The notes under the pieces are model-generated. The model was not told where the DNA came from. It did not search any database and saw only the letters and a list, made by a program, of their open reading frames with translations. A stretch of DNA of 64,000 bases, from assembly GCF_048569485.1 (NCBI RefSeq), contig NC_134358.1, positions 549,125,597 to 549,189,596 of the forward strand. Reading direction: 5' to 3'. Of the stretch, positions 12,434 to 25,983 are shown piece by piece. How positions within the stretch are numbered: the first letter of the stretch is position 1; each line of letters begins with the position of its first letter. A program made the translations under genes and the position numbers. The DNA comes from Anomaloglossus baeobatrachus (Eukaryota; Chordata; Amphibia; Anura; Aromobatidae).

Positions 12434-12515
12434 TGCGCATGCGCGAGAAGACGCTATGCAAATGGAGAAGTGTCGTACTGCGCAGGCGCCCGTAAAGCTC
12501 ACAGCGCATGCGTCA
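12434..12515. promoter_or_regulatory. Cluster of NRF1-like and octamer motifs
   Basis: TGCGCATGCGCG at 12434-12445 matches the NRF1 consensus exactly. Related CGCAGGCGCC and GCGCATGCGTCA follow at about 12481 and 12504, and the octamer ATGCAAAT lies at 12456-12463. They lie inside the outer repeat element, so this could be a relic internal promoter. There is no direct evidence of activity. Confidence 0.3.
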
Positions 12516-13437
12516 TAGTTAGTATATGCTAGCGCTTATGCCTTAAAGTAACCCTGTAGCATTTAGAAGCGGTAAGCATTATCAGTGAAAAAGATATGTT
12601 GCTAAGCAAAACATTTTGCAGAGAGAATATAACTGTAATTTACAGTACAGCATTATCAATAAAATAGAAATAAGCATATATTGCTGAGCAAAACATTTTG
12701 CAGAGGGAAAATAACATAGAGAGAACATGAGCATCTATGAAAGGGTCATATAAGACAACTATGAGCACATATAGCATTTCCCAGACAAAAATGATGAGGA
12801 TATCAAAAAGCAACAAATGAGTGATAAGGGCTAAAAAGAAGGCCAGAGAAAGCATTTCAGAAATCTATATTATGAGGGCATCAGAAAAAAATAAATAAAT
12901 TTGATAAATGGTATATATATATATATAGAATCAACAATTGATTAGTAAAGATTTTTGGTCATCGGGACAGATGTCACAGGAACAGAGGAAAACTTGCAAT
13001 TCTGTACAATTCTACTTCACAAATTACAATGTATATCTCCAAATAGTGAGGGAATTGTAAACATAAGTCCAAGTCCAAAAAATGTGGTCAAGATGAAGCA
13101 GACTGTGTCGGTAGCCAACTATTCATATGTTCATAGCGGAGCCATGGAGAGACATTGGAGCAGTGCCCTGCTGTGAAGAGTTTTGTTACTTTTTGAATCT
13201 ATCTGGTGACTTGAGTGCTTTATGCCTACTCTTTTTCTCCCATTATCTTTTCTAGTAAGACTGGAAATAATTATTGGAAATGGCGTGAAGTTTTTCATAG
13301 GTATTATGTAGAGAATTTTTTTTTCAATTTCAGATATGGTGGTGTCACAATAGGTACTAGGAAGTACCAAGCACACAGCGAAAAGGAAAGGAAACCCTGT
13401 ATCTATGGAAAGGGAAGATGGTGACCCCTGATGAACC

Positions 13438-14193
13438 CTACTGCTGGTCCCTGGGGTCCCTCACCACCCTAGATAGGTTCCGTGCCTATGCGCCGAGTTG
13501 GATACCTGACCCTAGGTATACCTACTGCTGGTCCCTGGGGTCCCTCACCACCCTAGATAGGTTCCGTGCCTATGCGCCGAACTGTATACCTGACCCTAGG
13601 TATACCTACTGCTGGTCCCTGGGGTCCCTCACCACCCTAGATAGGTTCCGTGCCTATGCGCCGAACTGTATACCTGACCCTAGGTATACCTACTGCTGGT
13701 CCCTGGGGTCCCTCACCACCCTAGATAGGTTCCGTGCCTATGCGCCGAACTGTATACCTGACCCTAGGTATACCTACTGCTGGTCCCTGGTGTCCCTCAC
13801 CACCCTAGATAGGTTCCGTGCCTATGCGCCGAGTTGGATACCTGACCCTAGGTATACCTACTGCTGGTCCCTGGAGTCCCTCACCACCCTAGATAGGTTC
13901 CGCGCCTATGCGCCGAGTTGGATACCTGACCCTAGGTATACCTACTGCTGGTCCCTGGGGTCCCTCACCACCCTAGATAGGTTCCGCGCCTATGCGCCGA
14001 GTTGGATACCTGACCCTAGGTATACCTACTGCTGGTCCCTGGGGTCCCTCACCACCCTAGATAGGTTCCGTGCCTATGCGCCGAACTGTATACCTGACCC
14101 TAGGTATACCTACTGCTGGTCCCTGGGGTCCCTCACCACCCTAGATAGGTTCCGTGCCTATGCGCCGAACTGTATACCTGACCCTAGGTATCC
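13438..14193. repeat. 84-bp tandem array, nine units
   Basis: Nine units of 84 bp (CTGGTCCCTGGGGTCCCTCA and on). The units fall into two subtypes that differ at one site (GAGTTGGATA versus GAACTGTATA), in the order 1-2-2-2-1-1-1-2-2. Because 84 is divisible by three, one plus-strand frame stays open for 259 codons from an ATG at 13418. The translated unit is 28 residues (YCWSLGSLTTLDRFRAYAP and on). I recognise no protein family and treat it as a minisatellite. Confidence 0.85.
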
Positions 14194-14197
14194 TTAG

Positions 14198-15309
14198 TGC
14201 TGGACGATAAATTTGAAACGATGGGATGAGCTCTTCGTCAACCCCACTAAACACTGTAGCGGACACAAATGGGACACGGGGAAAATGCATGAACTACTTA
14301 TCATTAGATGACTCAGGTAGAAGTTCAGTAAAGTTTTCAGCAATGATACTATAGAGGAGTACAAGCCGCCTGCATGCAACCAAGGCTTGAATGAACTGAA
14401 AAATATCACGAAAGGAAGGAGTATTTAAGCACCAAGAGAATACTGATGATCAGCAGCTGGGTGGAAGGCGAGCTCCCGCTGGGTCCAAAAGGGGGAGAGA
14501 TGATTCCAGCAGGAAAGCTACCTATACCAATGAATACTGACAGCAGGGACAATGGAAAGTCAGGGAGCATTCTGCGCAGCCAAATGCTGTGACCTTCTAT
14601 GGCCAGAAACCACATGACTGTCACCTGTCACAGTATGGAAGAACTCTTTCAATTTGCTGAGAACAGGACGAGCAAAAGACATTGAAAATGTCAGGTTCCG
14701 TTTTTTGGCATCTTGAGATGTGTGCCATGGTAAGAAATGGAGCTTTTATCTTAATGTGGCTGCTGATGTTATCTGGATTGTTTCCAGACGATTGCTAATC
14801 TCGGAAATGCCAGACTTGTCATAGAAATGTAGTTCTTTTGCTCTGTAGGAACTTTTCTAATAAGATAAACTGAGATCATATTTTTCAACGTTTTGCTCCG
14901 ATGGCTCGCTCGAAAAATGGATTTCAGACGGTTGCATCAGTTACTATTTTTTTGGATGTGTTGGTTAAGTAGGAGCTGTCACCGAGGGATGGAGATCTGC
15001 ATGAGTACAGCGCTGCTCACCATTACTGGCGGCCCTTCATTGCTTCCATAGACTGTATAATATCTTCCGACATAAATGGAAATGAACAAATTTATATCCT
15101 CAGGATTTTTTAATTAGTGGTGCAAAGTAATACAACAATACAAGATTGTTTATCAACTTATATGTTGCAATTTCAAAGAAGAAACAGAATAAATAGCATG
15201 TGCAGCAATAAAGCCCCCCTAATTACGGTAATACTTGGTTGCACCCCTAATTAATAATTGGTTTCACGCCCTTTGGCATTAATTACAGCCTGCAAAGGTT
15301 TCTTGTAGT
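14198..15309. other. No gene; possible Tc1 end fragment
   Basis: Mostly unrecognised sequence. The segment near 15120-15305 (GGCATTAATTACAGCCTGCA) resembles the 5-prime end of some Tc1-like elements, but no transposase follows. Confidence 0.35.
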
Positions 15310-16000
15310 CAGTGGTGTAACTAGAGCTCGATGGGCCCCGATGCAAAATTTGGACCTGGGCCCCCCACCACCCCCGCATGTTGGTCAGATGTATGTATAC
15401 ATTTAGTGTTCTAAATCCTATAAATACATATGAGTTGTTCCCCCACCATTATTTAATAACGTACCCCATCCTGGGCTCTTCCTGGCAAATATGATATATC
15501 CCCTATCCTGGCCTACTTCCTATTAAATATGTCCCCCCATCCTGGTATATATGTTCCCATCCTGGTAAATATGTCCCCTTTCCTGGTATGTCCCCCATCC
15601 TATTAAATATGTCCCCCATCCTGGTATGTCCCTCATCCTATTAAATATGTCCCCCCATCCTGGTATATATGTTCCCATCCTGGTAAATATGTCCCCTATC
15701 CTGGTATGTCCCCCAACCTATTAAATATGTCCCCCATCCTGGTATGTCCCTCATCCTATTAAATATGTCCCCCCATCCTGGTATATATGTTCCCATCCTG
15801 GTAAATATGTCCCCTATCCTGGTATGTCCCCCTTCCTATTAAATATGTCCCCCATCCTGGTATGTCCCTCATCCTATTAAATATGTCCCCATCCTGGTAT
15901 ATATGTCCTCAATCTTAGGCCCCTCCCGGTATATATGTCCCTAATTCTGTCCTCCTCCCGGTATATATGTCCCTATTTCTGTCCCCCTCCAGTTATATAT
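15310..16000. repeat. Frog-type repeat with a 105-bp higher-order minisatellite
   Basis: Begins with GTGTAACTAGAGCTCGATGG, then a C-rich stretch. From about 15530 it holds units of CCCATCCTGGTATATATGTY type arranged as a compound repeat of about 105 bp, seen three times between 15535 and 15900. The same basic motif forms the array at 26990-27330. Confidence 0.7.
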
Positions 16001-16922
16001 TTTTCTGTCCTGGATCAAAAACATGTCCGAACTCTCCAGGCTCCGGGAAACACTGACAAGAAGGACTCGGTGGACAGCAGTGATGTCACCGGAGGTCATA
16101 CCCGAGTTCTCATGGTATGACCTCTGATGACCTGAAGCACTCTGACTTAAAGTACCAGGGCCGTGTCCCACACCCCACCAGCACTTTAACAGTGACAGTG
16201 CCGGAAGGGGGGTGCTGGCTAGCCATGATTAGCTGTGATGTCACTCAAGGAATGAGGACCATTGTAACTTTTCTACTGTGACCGCAACTTACCTGAGTGA
16301 CATCACCGCTGATCGCGGCTCATACTCATGCAGTTACAGCATTCAAGCATGTTCTACGATCGCAGTCTGTGTTTGGGGTTAGTAAAGTGGTGAAAGAGGG
16401 GGCCTTTTTGTATTTTATGCCAAATAAAGGATTTTTTTCGGTGTTTGTGTTTATTTACTTTCACTTACAGATTAGTGATGGGGGCTTTCATAGACACCTC
16501 CCATTACTAATCTAGGGTTTAGTGGCAGCTGTGAGCTGTTATTAACCCCTCATTTCCCCAATTGCCATCGCATCAGGGCAATCGGGAAGAGCCAGGCAAA
16601 GTGCCAAGCTTGTCACATCTAATGGATGCTACAATCTCAGGCAGCTACAGGTTGCTATTTTTAGGCTGGGGGCGGTCCAATAACCATGACTTTCCCCAGT
16701 CTAAGAATACCAAAATTGAGAGGTACCACACGTCGTTTTTTTAAATTATTTATTTAAATAATTTAAAAAATCCGCATGCAGTCCTTCTTATTTTGATACG
16801 CAGCCAAGAAAAGCGCAGGGGTGGGGGCTGCAGCCTGTAGCAGTGAGCTTTATCTGTGCTGGGTATCATAATATGGGGGGAACCTAGGCCAATTGTTTTA
16901 TTTAGTTATTTTTAGGTTGGGC
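16001..16922. other. No gene; dispersed-repeat-like sequence
   Basis: The stretch near 16420-16520 (AATAAAGGATTTTTTTCGGT, GATTAGTGATGG) looks like a common amphibian interspersed repeat. There is an inverted pair near 16480-16515 (ATTAGTGATGG and CCATTACTAAT). No coding frame is recognised. Confidence 0.35.
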
Positions 16923-17199
16923 CTAGAATGTACGGGCTTGTTCCGAGTTAGTGGGTGTGACCAGCTTGGTTAGTGGGTGTGGCGATGTTTCCTCCTGTCC
17001 ACTATAATCATGCAAGGGGGGGCTTAGCCCCCCTCCTACTCCCTGCACCCACCCATCTGGGGGTCTTACCCCCAGACCCCTGCTTGTATTATAACCAACT
17101 CCATGCCCACGTGGACTTATGGAAAACATCGGTCTTTTGAACACGACCCCTATCAAGTGACAAACTACGTCATACCTGGAAGGAGCCCATACATTCTAG
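16923..17199. repeat. Foldback element with CTAGAATGTACGGGCT ends
   Basis: The left end CTAGAATGTACGGGCTTGTT pairs with the right end GGAGCCCATACATTCTAG. The same end motif appears as a stem at 29597-29661 and at the centre of the palindrome at 44623-45620. No coding capacity. Confidence 0.55.
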
Positions 17200-17884
17200 C
17201 ATTTACCTTTTATTTTTACTGTACACTATAGACGCACACAGCGCCCATGAGTGGAAGTGTCAGACACGCTGTCACTCAGCATGGGGACGTGTCTGACTGA
17301 TATCAAACACAGGCGCCGGTGTGGGGGGGGGGAAAGCGGTGCATACATACATATATTTGATTATCAGCTCCGGAAGTGAATGCGTGACCTGAAAGAAGTA
17401 TACAGTCATGACGGGGCCTCAATGAGTACAGCACACGTGCTACTATCCCCCACCATCCCTTACAACCCCATTTTTAATCACTGGATTCTGGTCCCCATAG
17501 ACTTATATGGGGACCGGATTTCGAACCGGAAAGGGGTTTTAAAAAAATTTAACAGGGACCCGCAAGTCCCGGTTATCTGTGATTCTAGGAGATAATTCCA
17601 CATTATCTACTTAAACTTCATGGGTGCCAATATCGATGAGCAGGACTTCAGAGTTAAAAATTTACCAAGATGTTAAGGGTTTCCACTTTTCTCTTTTAAC
17701 ATAAAGCAAAACCCAAGACTTCAAGACTTTACAGTACTTTTCCCCTGAGTCTAACATCTTTAAACAGAATCTATCAGCAGGCTTTTGCTATGTAATCTGA
17801 GGACAACATGCTGTAGGGGTTAAAACACAGAATTCAATGTTGTCACATACCACCTCCTGTGCTGTTATTTACTTAAACTGAGTG
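17200..17884. other. No gene or repeat recognised
   Basis: Contains a short G run near 17320 and little else that can be named. Confidence 0.4.
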
Positions 17885-18650
17885 TTTTATCACTAGGACA
17901 TTAGCATTGCTGTATCAGAAGGATATAAATAGTGAATATTGGAATGAGAATATGCATTACTGCCCAGAAGACATGAACTTTTTTTGGAGAAAAAAAATTA
18001 GTTATTTTGCAAATAAAATTGGCCAAATTTACTTGAGCCCAGTTACCACGCCAAGGTGTAACTCTCAACTGAGTCCTGATCTAAATTTCTGCCTCTTTAG
18101 TGTCAATCCTGACCTTTTATATGGGCTTCAAAAGAAGCTGCAAAAGAAACATTAAAACACCTGAGGTCACTGGGAGGAGTGCGCAGAAATTTGTTTTAGC
18201 AGAAAAATTAGTTATTTTGCAAACTTGGCCAATTTTATTTGCAAAATAACAATTTTTTTTCTTCAAAAACATTTTTTAAAGTTTTCTTGGCAGCAATGAA
18301 TATTCTCATTCCAATATTCACTATTTACCTCCTTCAGTTATTTTTTTCCCTTCCCTCTACTTGAGTGCAACTGTTATTTTGGATAATGTATGCTATGTTC
18401 AGTTTGCACCAGTTCAGACTATAAGATTAGGAAGTGTCGGCAATTCTTCTACTTTGTAATATGGAGTCATGTCCTTTGTCTGCACACTCCTCCCAGTGAC
18501 CTAAGGTGTTTTAACTTTTCTTTTGCAGCTTCTTCTATAGAGGTGAGGAATGACACCAAAAGAGGCTTAAATTTAGATTAGGACCCAGTTGAGAGTTACA
18601 CCTTGGCGTGGTAACTGGGCTCAAGTAAATTTCTTTTGCACGTTTTTTTC
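17885..18650. repeat. Family P locus: inverted pair with partial tandem copy
   Basis: A left copy on the minus strand (about 17890-18190) faces a right copy on the plus strand (about 18206-18650). Shared blocks are GGCAGTAATGCATATTCTCA (GGCAGCAATGAATATTCTCA on the right), TTGGCCAATTTTATTTGC, and ACACCTTGGCGTGGTAACTG with GGGCTCAAGTAAATTT. In the right copy the last block lies after the core, as expected if a second tandem unit begins there. Confidence 0.65.
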
Positions 18651-18769
18651 CAGCCCTTATAAAAGGTCAGGAATAACATGAAAAGAGGCAGAAATTTAGA
18701 TTAGGACCAGACTATTTTATGCAAAATAATTCACCTGGAATGAAGGATGGCTAGGCAGGAAATGTGAAG

Positions 18770-18953
18770 CATAAATATACGACTAAGCAACCTTTAGGTT
18801 ATTATTTGTAAGCTTGTGAGCAGAGCTCTCATTCCTCCTGTATGTCTTGAACTATGTGTTACTTTTTATTGTGTATACATGTCCCCTCCTCATTCTAAAG
18901 TGCAGCTGAATATGTTGGCGATATATGAATAATAATATTATTGTTATTATAAA
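18770..18953 (+). repeat. LINE or SINE 3-prime tail
   Basis: Ends AATATGTTGGCGATATATGA followed by an AT-rich (AAT)n-like tail. This resembles the amphibian interspersed-element tail that usually reads GGAATATGTTGGCGCTATAT. The upstream part is too diverged to classify. Confidence 0.45.
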
Positions 18954-19844
18954 CTAGCTGTACTACCCAGCTTCGCCCGGGTTAATAACTGTTGTTAACA
19001 AAATAGAATGTATTAACATTCCCGGGATAGAATGTAGAAATAGAATGTATTAATGCCCGGGATAGTAACTGTCTCTCTGTTTTTCTCCCATTCTCTGTCT
19101 GTCTCCCCCTCTGTATATATCTCTCTGTCTCTCTCTATCTCTTTCCCTGTCTGTCTCTTTTCCTGTCTGTCTCTGACTGTCTCTGTCACTTTCACCGTCT
19201 ATCTCAATCTCTTTCCCTGTCTGTCTATCTATCTCTGTCACTTTCCCTGTCTGTCTCTTTCCCTGTCTGTCTCTTTTCCTCTCTTTCCCTGTCTGTCTCT
19301 TTCCCTCTTTCCCTGTGTCTGTCTTTCTCTGTTTCTTTACCTGTCTTTGTCTGTCTCTTACCCTGTCTGTCTCTTTCCCTTTCTTTCCCTGTCTGTCTGT
19401 TTCCCTGTGTCTGTCTCTGTCTCTTTGTCTGTGTCTGTCTCTTTCCCTGTCAGTCTGTCTCTTTGTCTGTGTCTGTCTCTTTGTGTCTGCCTCTTTCCCT
19501 GTCTGTGTCTGCCTCTTTCCCTGTCTGTGTCTGTCTCTTTCCCTGGCTGCATTGTGACACTCCAACATTCCATATAAGGGCGTGGCTGCGCATTCTTCTG
19601 AAGTTCTGGCTGCACTGTGGCTCCCAGCTCCATTTGCTTTAATGGAGGCAGGTTTTTTGGCGAATAACTGTAAAGCGCCGGGTTAAAATTTCCCCTCAAA
19701 ACATAGCCTATGACGCTCTCGGGGTCCAGACGTGTGAGTGTGCAAAATTCTGTGGCTGTAGCTGCGATGGTGCAGATGCCAATCCCGGACATACACACAC
19801 ACACACACACACATACATACACACATTCAGCTTTATATATTAGA
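18954..19844 (-). mobile_element. Non-autonomous Helitron with internal minisatellite
   Basis: Read on the minus strand it begins TCTAATATATAAAGCTGAAT and ends with a CCCGGGCGAAGCTGGG hairpin, a short spacer and CTAG. It lies between A and T with no target duplication. These are the classical Helitron ends. No Rep/helicase gene is present. About 500 bp of the 891 bp is a pyrimidine minisatellite, and a (CA)n run lies near the 5-prime end. Confidence 0.75.
19055..19555. repeat. Pyrimidine minisatellite (CTGTCTCTTTCC)n
   Basis: Compound array of CTGTCTGT and CTCTTTCC units, almost wholly C and T on the plus strand. It lies entirely inside the Helitron, so it probably expanded within that element or its parent. 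Polypurine/polypyrimidine DNA of this kind can form triplex structures; that is general knowledge, not shown here. Repetitive Arg/Asp/Gln-rich frames on the minus strand are by-products. Confidence 0.85.
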
Positions 19845-20084
19845 TTATTATTCTTAGCTTCTCTGTTGCTGGAGCGTCCTTCTTTACCCGAGATCCGGAT
19901 GATAAAATGTGAGTCTGGTCCCTGTTTGGGCGCCACATTTCTCTTTTCTATTGCCTTTTGAATTCCAAATATTAAGACATGTTCACGTGCGCTTGAAAAC
20001 TCAGAAAGCACAACGTTAACATGGTGTTCAAAGATTGAATTCCAGTTTATCAAAACAGACTGGTTTATGATCATACAGTTTATA

Positions 20085-21673
<1,589 letters not shown>

Positions 21674-21675
21674 TA

Positions 21676-22214
21676 TATTGTCACAACCAAAGAAAGCTTC
21701 CTGCTGAAAGATGTCGCCCTCCGAGCTTCAATTACTATAATCATCTAATAGAAATGTAGAGATTGATCATAATTGTGAACTTACCAGACCAGTAGTGTTA
21801 ACTATTTGATCACCATAAAACAAGAGTCATGAGGCAAAGAGGAACACAGAGGGAAAAAATTAAGAATGTTCTCTCACAACAGAAATAATTAGAAATGAGC
21901 TAATTATTTCCAAATTCAAGTTCATCAGATGCAGCTATTTTTTTCCAGAAAATTCTATACATAGTAAATCAAAAGTGCAACAAAGCTTAAGTGCTTTATG
22001 GTTTGTCTCCTTAAACTGTAAGCTGTGAGTTCCAGTCATTATCCAAATCCACGAGAATATAGCTTCTGCATTCCCTGCCTCGGCTTTTATATTGGCTATA
22101 ATAGTCCATCCTGAATGGCTTTGCTATACCATGTAAAGTGGTAGCTAAATGGCATTATGGGGAAACCTGCCCAACTGAACCTAAAGTCGTTTGTCCTATT
22201 ATGACTTATGCAAT
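21676..22214. other. No gene or repeat recognised
   Basis: AT-rich sequence between the Tc1 element and a degenerate minisatellite. Confidence 0.4.
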
Positions 22215-22625
22215 CTTCTGCAATGTGAGAATACACATAGTGATGTCCCAGTAGAGAGATAATATTCCCAGTGTTGTCAAAGTTTAGGGAGAATACACAC
22301 ATTGATGTTCCAGTGCAGAGATAATATATGCAGGGATGCCACTCTACAGGAGTAATGCACATAGTGATGTCGAGTGCAGGGATAATTCCCACAGTGATGT
22401 CACCATACAGAAATAATGCGCTTTGTGACATGACAGCACAGGGATGAGAAACACAGTGATGTTAAAGAATATTTATATTACACATAGTGATGTCAGAGTA
22501 CAAAGGTAATGCACAAAGTGATGTCACAATACAGGATAATATACTGTACAGAGTGATGTCAAAATACAGGCATAAGTGATGTCACTTCAAGGATAATGCA
22601 CACAGTGATGTCACAGTACAGGCAG
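22215..22625. repeat. Degenerate ~31-bp minisatellite (GTGATGTCAC type)
   Basis: Diverged units built on CACAGTGATGTCACAGTACA and GGATAATGCA. Unit length varies through small insertions and deletions, which marks it as old. Confidence 0.75.
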
Positions 22626-22752
22626 GAATTAGTCACCACCTAAAATAGTATATCACAAAATCTAACCATCACCTCCATACTAAGGTAAATGTGAACCGGT
22701 GCAAGCTGCTATGACTGCATAATACACAAAAAAAGATAATACAGTAGCCTCT

Positions 22753-23395
22753 TGTCACAGGGTATGTAATAAAAGAATAGGGGCTCCAAGGATGGGCATC
22801 AGACTCTAGACCCACCGCTGTCACTTATCTCAGTGGTAGGGTTGATGGTAGACAGGTCTGAGGCCCCAGCATGACCCTGACTCCTTTCCGAGCCATGATC
22901 TTCCTTCCCCTCTCCCCTACCCTTGGGGTGGGCCGGAAACACAGTAACAGAACCCCACAGAAATGACACGGACAAAGGAGAACGAAAACTTGTACACACT
23001 GCACTCAAAACACACAGGAGAGACGATATGTGTACAGGGGCATAAAGAAATGGGAAGGAAGTAACCACTCAAAATCGCAACTGCAGATCACTATAAACAG
23101 GATCACCACTAAGATCGGGATCGCTGAAGCTATCATTGGCGCATGCTGGAAGAAACCAGTACCTTAAATATGGAGGAGACAGCTGCATGTGGCCATTATC
23201 AACCTAAGCTCCTAGTTCCTGCTCACCAGTATGCAGGAATTAACTCCTGCAGGGCTGAAGACCAGTGAACCTGAATCAGCCGACGCTTGGCTCTGGTTGA
23301 ATAACTCTGAATCATCAGGTTGCTTGTCAGACTCTGTAGTGTGAACAGGGTCTGATACCACTGTGCAGCCAACATCGCATAGCAACTTTGAAATC
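22753..23395 (-). mobile_element. LTR-type fossil fragment
   Basis: Shares order and motifs with the minus-strand LTR at 27649-28998: a TGTCACAGGGT start on the plus strand, the CTATCATTGGC stretch, GGAATTAACTCCTGCAGG and GACTCTGTAGTGTGAACAGG. Broken, no genes. Confidence 0.45.
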
Positions 23396-23399
23396 ACTA

Positions 23400-23560
23400 A
23401 GATGTGTAATCACTAATCATGTGAAATGTAAACGGCATTACTGCTATATAAAATATACTCATAAAATTAAGGTCTTTAGCTCACAAATTGGCCAATATAT
23501 GTGAGCCCATCAGCCACGACAAGGCGTGGTATAGCATTGGTGGTGGTGACTGCCTCACTA
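23400..23560 (-). repeat. Dispersed repeat family P, single copy
   Basis: On the minus strand it reads CCACGCCTTGTCGTGGCTGA, then GGGCTCACATATATTGGCCA, then TATAGCAGTAATGCCGTTTA. That is the same block order as the loci at 17885 and 49510. Confidence 0.5.
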
Positions 23561-23600
23561 ATTGACAGAGTATTCCCCCCACCAGTCCAAGAAATATAGT

Positions 23601-24245
23601 TAAAATTTTACATATTCATTGTTTGCAGACATATTAACTCTTCTTGTATATGATGCAGTCATAGCTGCTTGCACCTATTCACATTAGCTTCATTCAGTTT
23701 GAAGGTACTGGTTAGTTTTTGAAGTTACAATGTGGATAGTATTGGTTGACGGTAATTTTTTAAGACACTTTCATCACAAATGCAACTGCTGCTTCTCGGT
23801 ATTTCTTCTGCATTGTACAGTATGACAATCACGTCCTTGTTTCCGCAGTGGAATGCGTTATGTAATTATTGGCAGTGCTACATGGCGGTATATTAAGCAT
23901 TCTGGGAGCTCCTCGCTTTTCCTGTTTGTGATTTCACAAATGGTCTGAGTTTATGGTGTGTTAAGTGTTTTTGTGATGAGTATCACAATTCTAGATGCAA
24001 TGAAGATGTGATGTTGCGGAGTTGATGGACTTTTTCCTTTTCGAGTGGTTATGTGCCGGTAAATTCAGCAACTGCAGAGATTCTAATGAAATTAATATAA
24101 AGATAATGTGTAGACGGCTCAAAAAAGTCTGTGAATTTGTAGTGGTTATGCCAAATTAGAACCTTTTTTGTTACTTTTTTTTAGCATTACGCATTTCTGA
24201 TGGGCTATGCATATAATATCTGAAGGGCTATGCATACAATCCTAG
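23601..24245. other. No gene or repeat recognised
   Basis: AT-rich sequence with no convincing frame. Confidence 0.4.
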
Positions 24246-25975
24246 TGTAACACCCATACCAGTGTCCCCACGCTGTCCTGCCCCTCTCCGGGCTGAGACA
24301 TCGGCATTCTGACCTTCCCAGTGTCCCAGAGGTGGCTGCCCTGTCCCCGGTCACTGCTGCTGTCTCCTAGGGCATGCGCACACAACACAGGCCTCCTGGG
24401 AATGCCCATAGGGTGCATGCGCGGCTATGCACCTTTTCTTAAGGAACCAGTACTCCCTGGCCCGGAAGTATCTCTCAGCTCGGCTGAAAGGCATTAGATA
24501 TTGAAGGTACCTTCCCCTTAAGGGAGGTGCCTGAGCAATGAGCTCTATACTTTGCTAGTTCTCAGGTCCTTTGTGCTGCTGCTGTCATTGTGCTGTATGC
24601 TTTTACTGATTCGTTTTGCATTTCCATATGGCTGAGAAGAACGTCAAGGCCAATGCTCTGTCTCTGTCTTCTGTTGAAGAGGAGGAGCCTCAGCATATTA
24701 TCAAGCCTTCCAGGATGCTCTCGGTGGCTCCCATAGACGCGTCTCGAGTCCCTCCCGGTAAGATATTTGTTGCTGAAGCAGACCAGAAGCAAGTTCTTCA
24801 GTGGGGTCATTCCTCCAAGCTGGCCATTCATGCTGGACTGAAGAAGTCACTTCGACTGGTCTATTATTATTATTATTATTAGTGGCCAACACTGTGACAA
24901 GACATCCTGGAGTTTGTTTCGGCCTGTCCCTCATATGCCCACAACAAAACCCCAAAGAAGCTTCCTTCTGGGTGACCTGTTTCCTCTACCGGTGCCATCT
25001 GTCCCTTGGCAGCATATTGCGATGGGCTTTATCACGGACCTGGAAAGGCCTCTGGTTGCACCGCCATTTGGGTGGTAGTAAATAGGTTTTCTAAACAGGC
25101 CCATTTTATGCCGCTTACTGGATTGTCCTCTGTGCCAGTGCTTGCTGAACACTTCATCTAGCACATCTTCTGGCTGCTTGGTCTACCGCTCCACATCATG
25201 TTCAGTTTATGTCTCCGTTCTAGAGGGCCACCTGCAAGCTACTGGATGTCACCTTGGACTTCTCGTTGGCCTACCATCCTCAGTCCAAAGGCCAAGTGGA
25301 ATGGCTGTATCGGATCCTAACGATCTTCCAGCAGCACTTCGTCAACAAGCACTATAGCGACTGGGTCAAGTTCCTTCTTTGTGCAGAACTCTCGTATAAA
25401 AATCCTCCACCAGGTCTCCATTTCACATAATATATGGACAGCAAGCCAAAATCCCGTTACCACTGGCGCTCACCTCCAGGAATCCTGCAGCCGATTTCCT
25501 CGTCAATACATCCTCCGACATCTGGGCAGAGACAAGGTCCTCCGTGGAGCAGTCCTCCATCCGTATGAAGAGGCACGCGGACAAGAGATACTTAGACCCT
25601 TCTTCATTCCGGCACAGAGGCAAGGTATAGCTCTCTTCCAGATACGTCCTCCTCAAGGTACCTTCCTACAAGTTGGGTCCCCGCTTTATCGATCCCTTCG
25701 AGGTGCTCCAGCGGATTAACGAGGTGTTCTTCAAGTTGAAGCTCCCGGCTTCCCTATGCATCAACAACGTGTTCCATGTGTCCCTCCTCAAACCTGTCAT
25801 CATAAGACGTTACTACAGGGATCCAGGTACCTCGCTTCCTCCGGTCATTGAGAAAGACACCTTTGAGGTAAAAGCCATCCCCGCTGTGAAAAGGTTCCAA
25901 GGTAAAATCTTCTTGCTAGTGAACTGGAAAGAGTTTGGTCCTGAAAATTGTGTGGAAAAGTTCCACAAAGTTGTC
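24246..25975 (+). mobile_element. Broken Ty3/Gypsy (Metaviridae) fossil
   Basis: A probable LTR portion (TGTAACACCC onward) precedes the distal part of pol. By resemblance the parts are the end of RNase H (AEKNVKANALS), the integrase zinc-binding region (GHSSKLAIHAG, then PTL-like and CPQQNK-like stretches), the integrase core near 25080-25330, and a C-terminal region with a chromodomain-like segment near 25860-25960 (FLLVNWKEFGPE). It is a chromovirus-type element. Gag, protease and reverse transcriptase were not seen. It has several breaks and is not functional. A (TAT)n tract lies within it. Confidence 0.8.
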
Positions 25976-25983
25976 AAATTCAT

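Larger units (their letters stand above)
9666..13255. mobile_element. Outer inverted-repeat element of a three-level nest
   Basis: The sequence at about 9670-9740 (GGGAGAAAAAGAGTAGGCAT and on) recurs inverted at about 13180-13250, giving ends of roughly 65-80 bp. A solo LTR with its own insert occupies 10069-12223. Across it the outer sequence joins as GCTCTATAGCAAGAGCTTCA, leading into the CTTCATCAGGG motif. No coding frame is visible in the flanking parts (9666-10064 and 12228-13255). Superfamily unknown. Confidence 0.5.

Noticed and set aside
13430-14195. Possible CRISPR-like or regularly spaced repeat array
   Set aside because: Units are head-to-tail with no unique spacers; the context is a vertebrate nuclear genome. 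The same reasoning applies to all arrays here.
19050-19577. Arg/Asp/Gln-rich 172-codon frame and its Ser/Leu/Cys-rich counterpart
   Set aside because: Simple pyrimidine repeat inside a Helitron. Low-complexity peptides of this kind are expected from such DNA.
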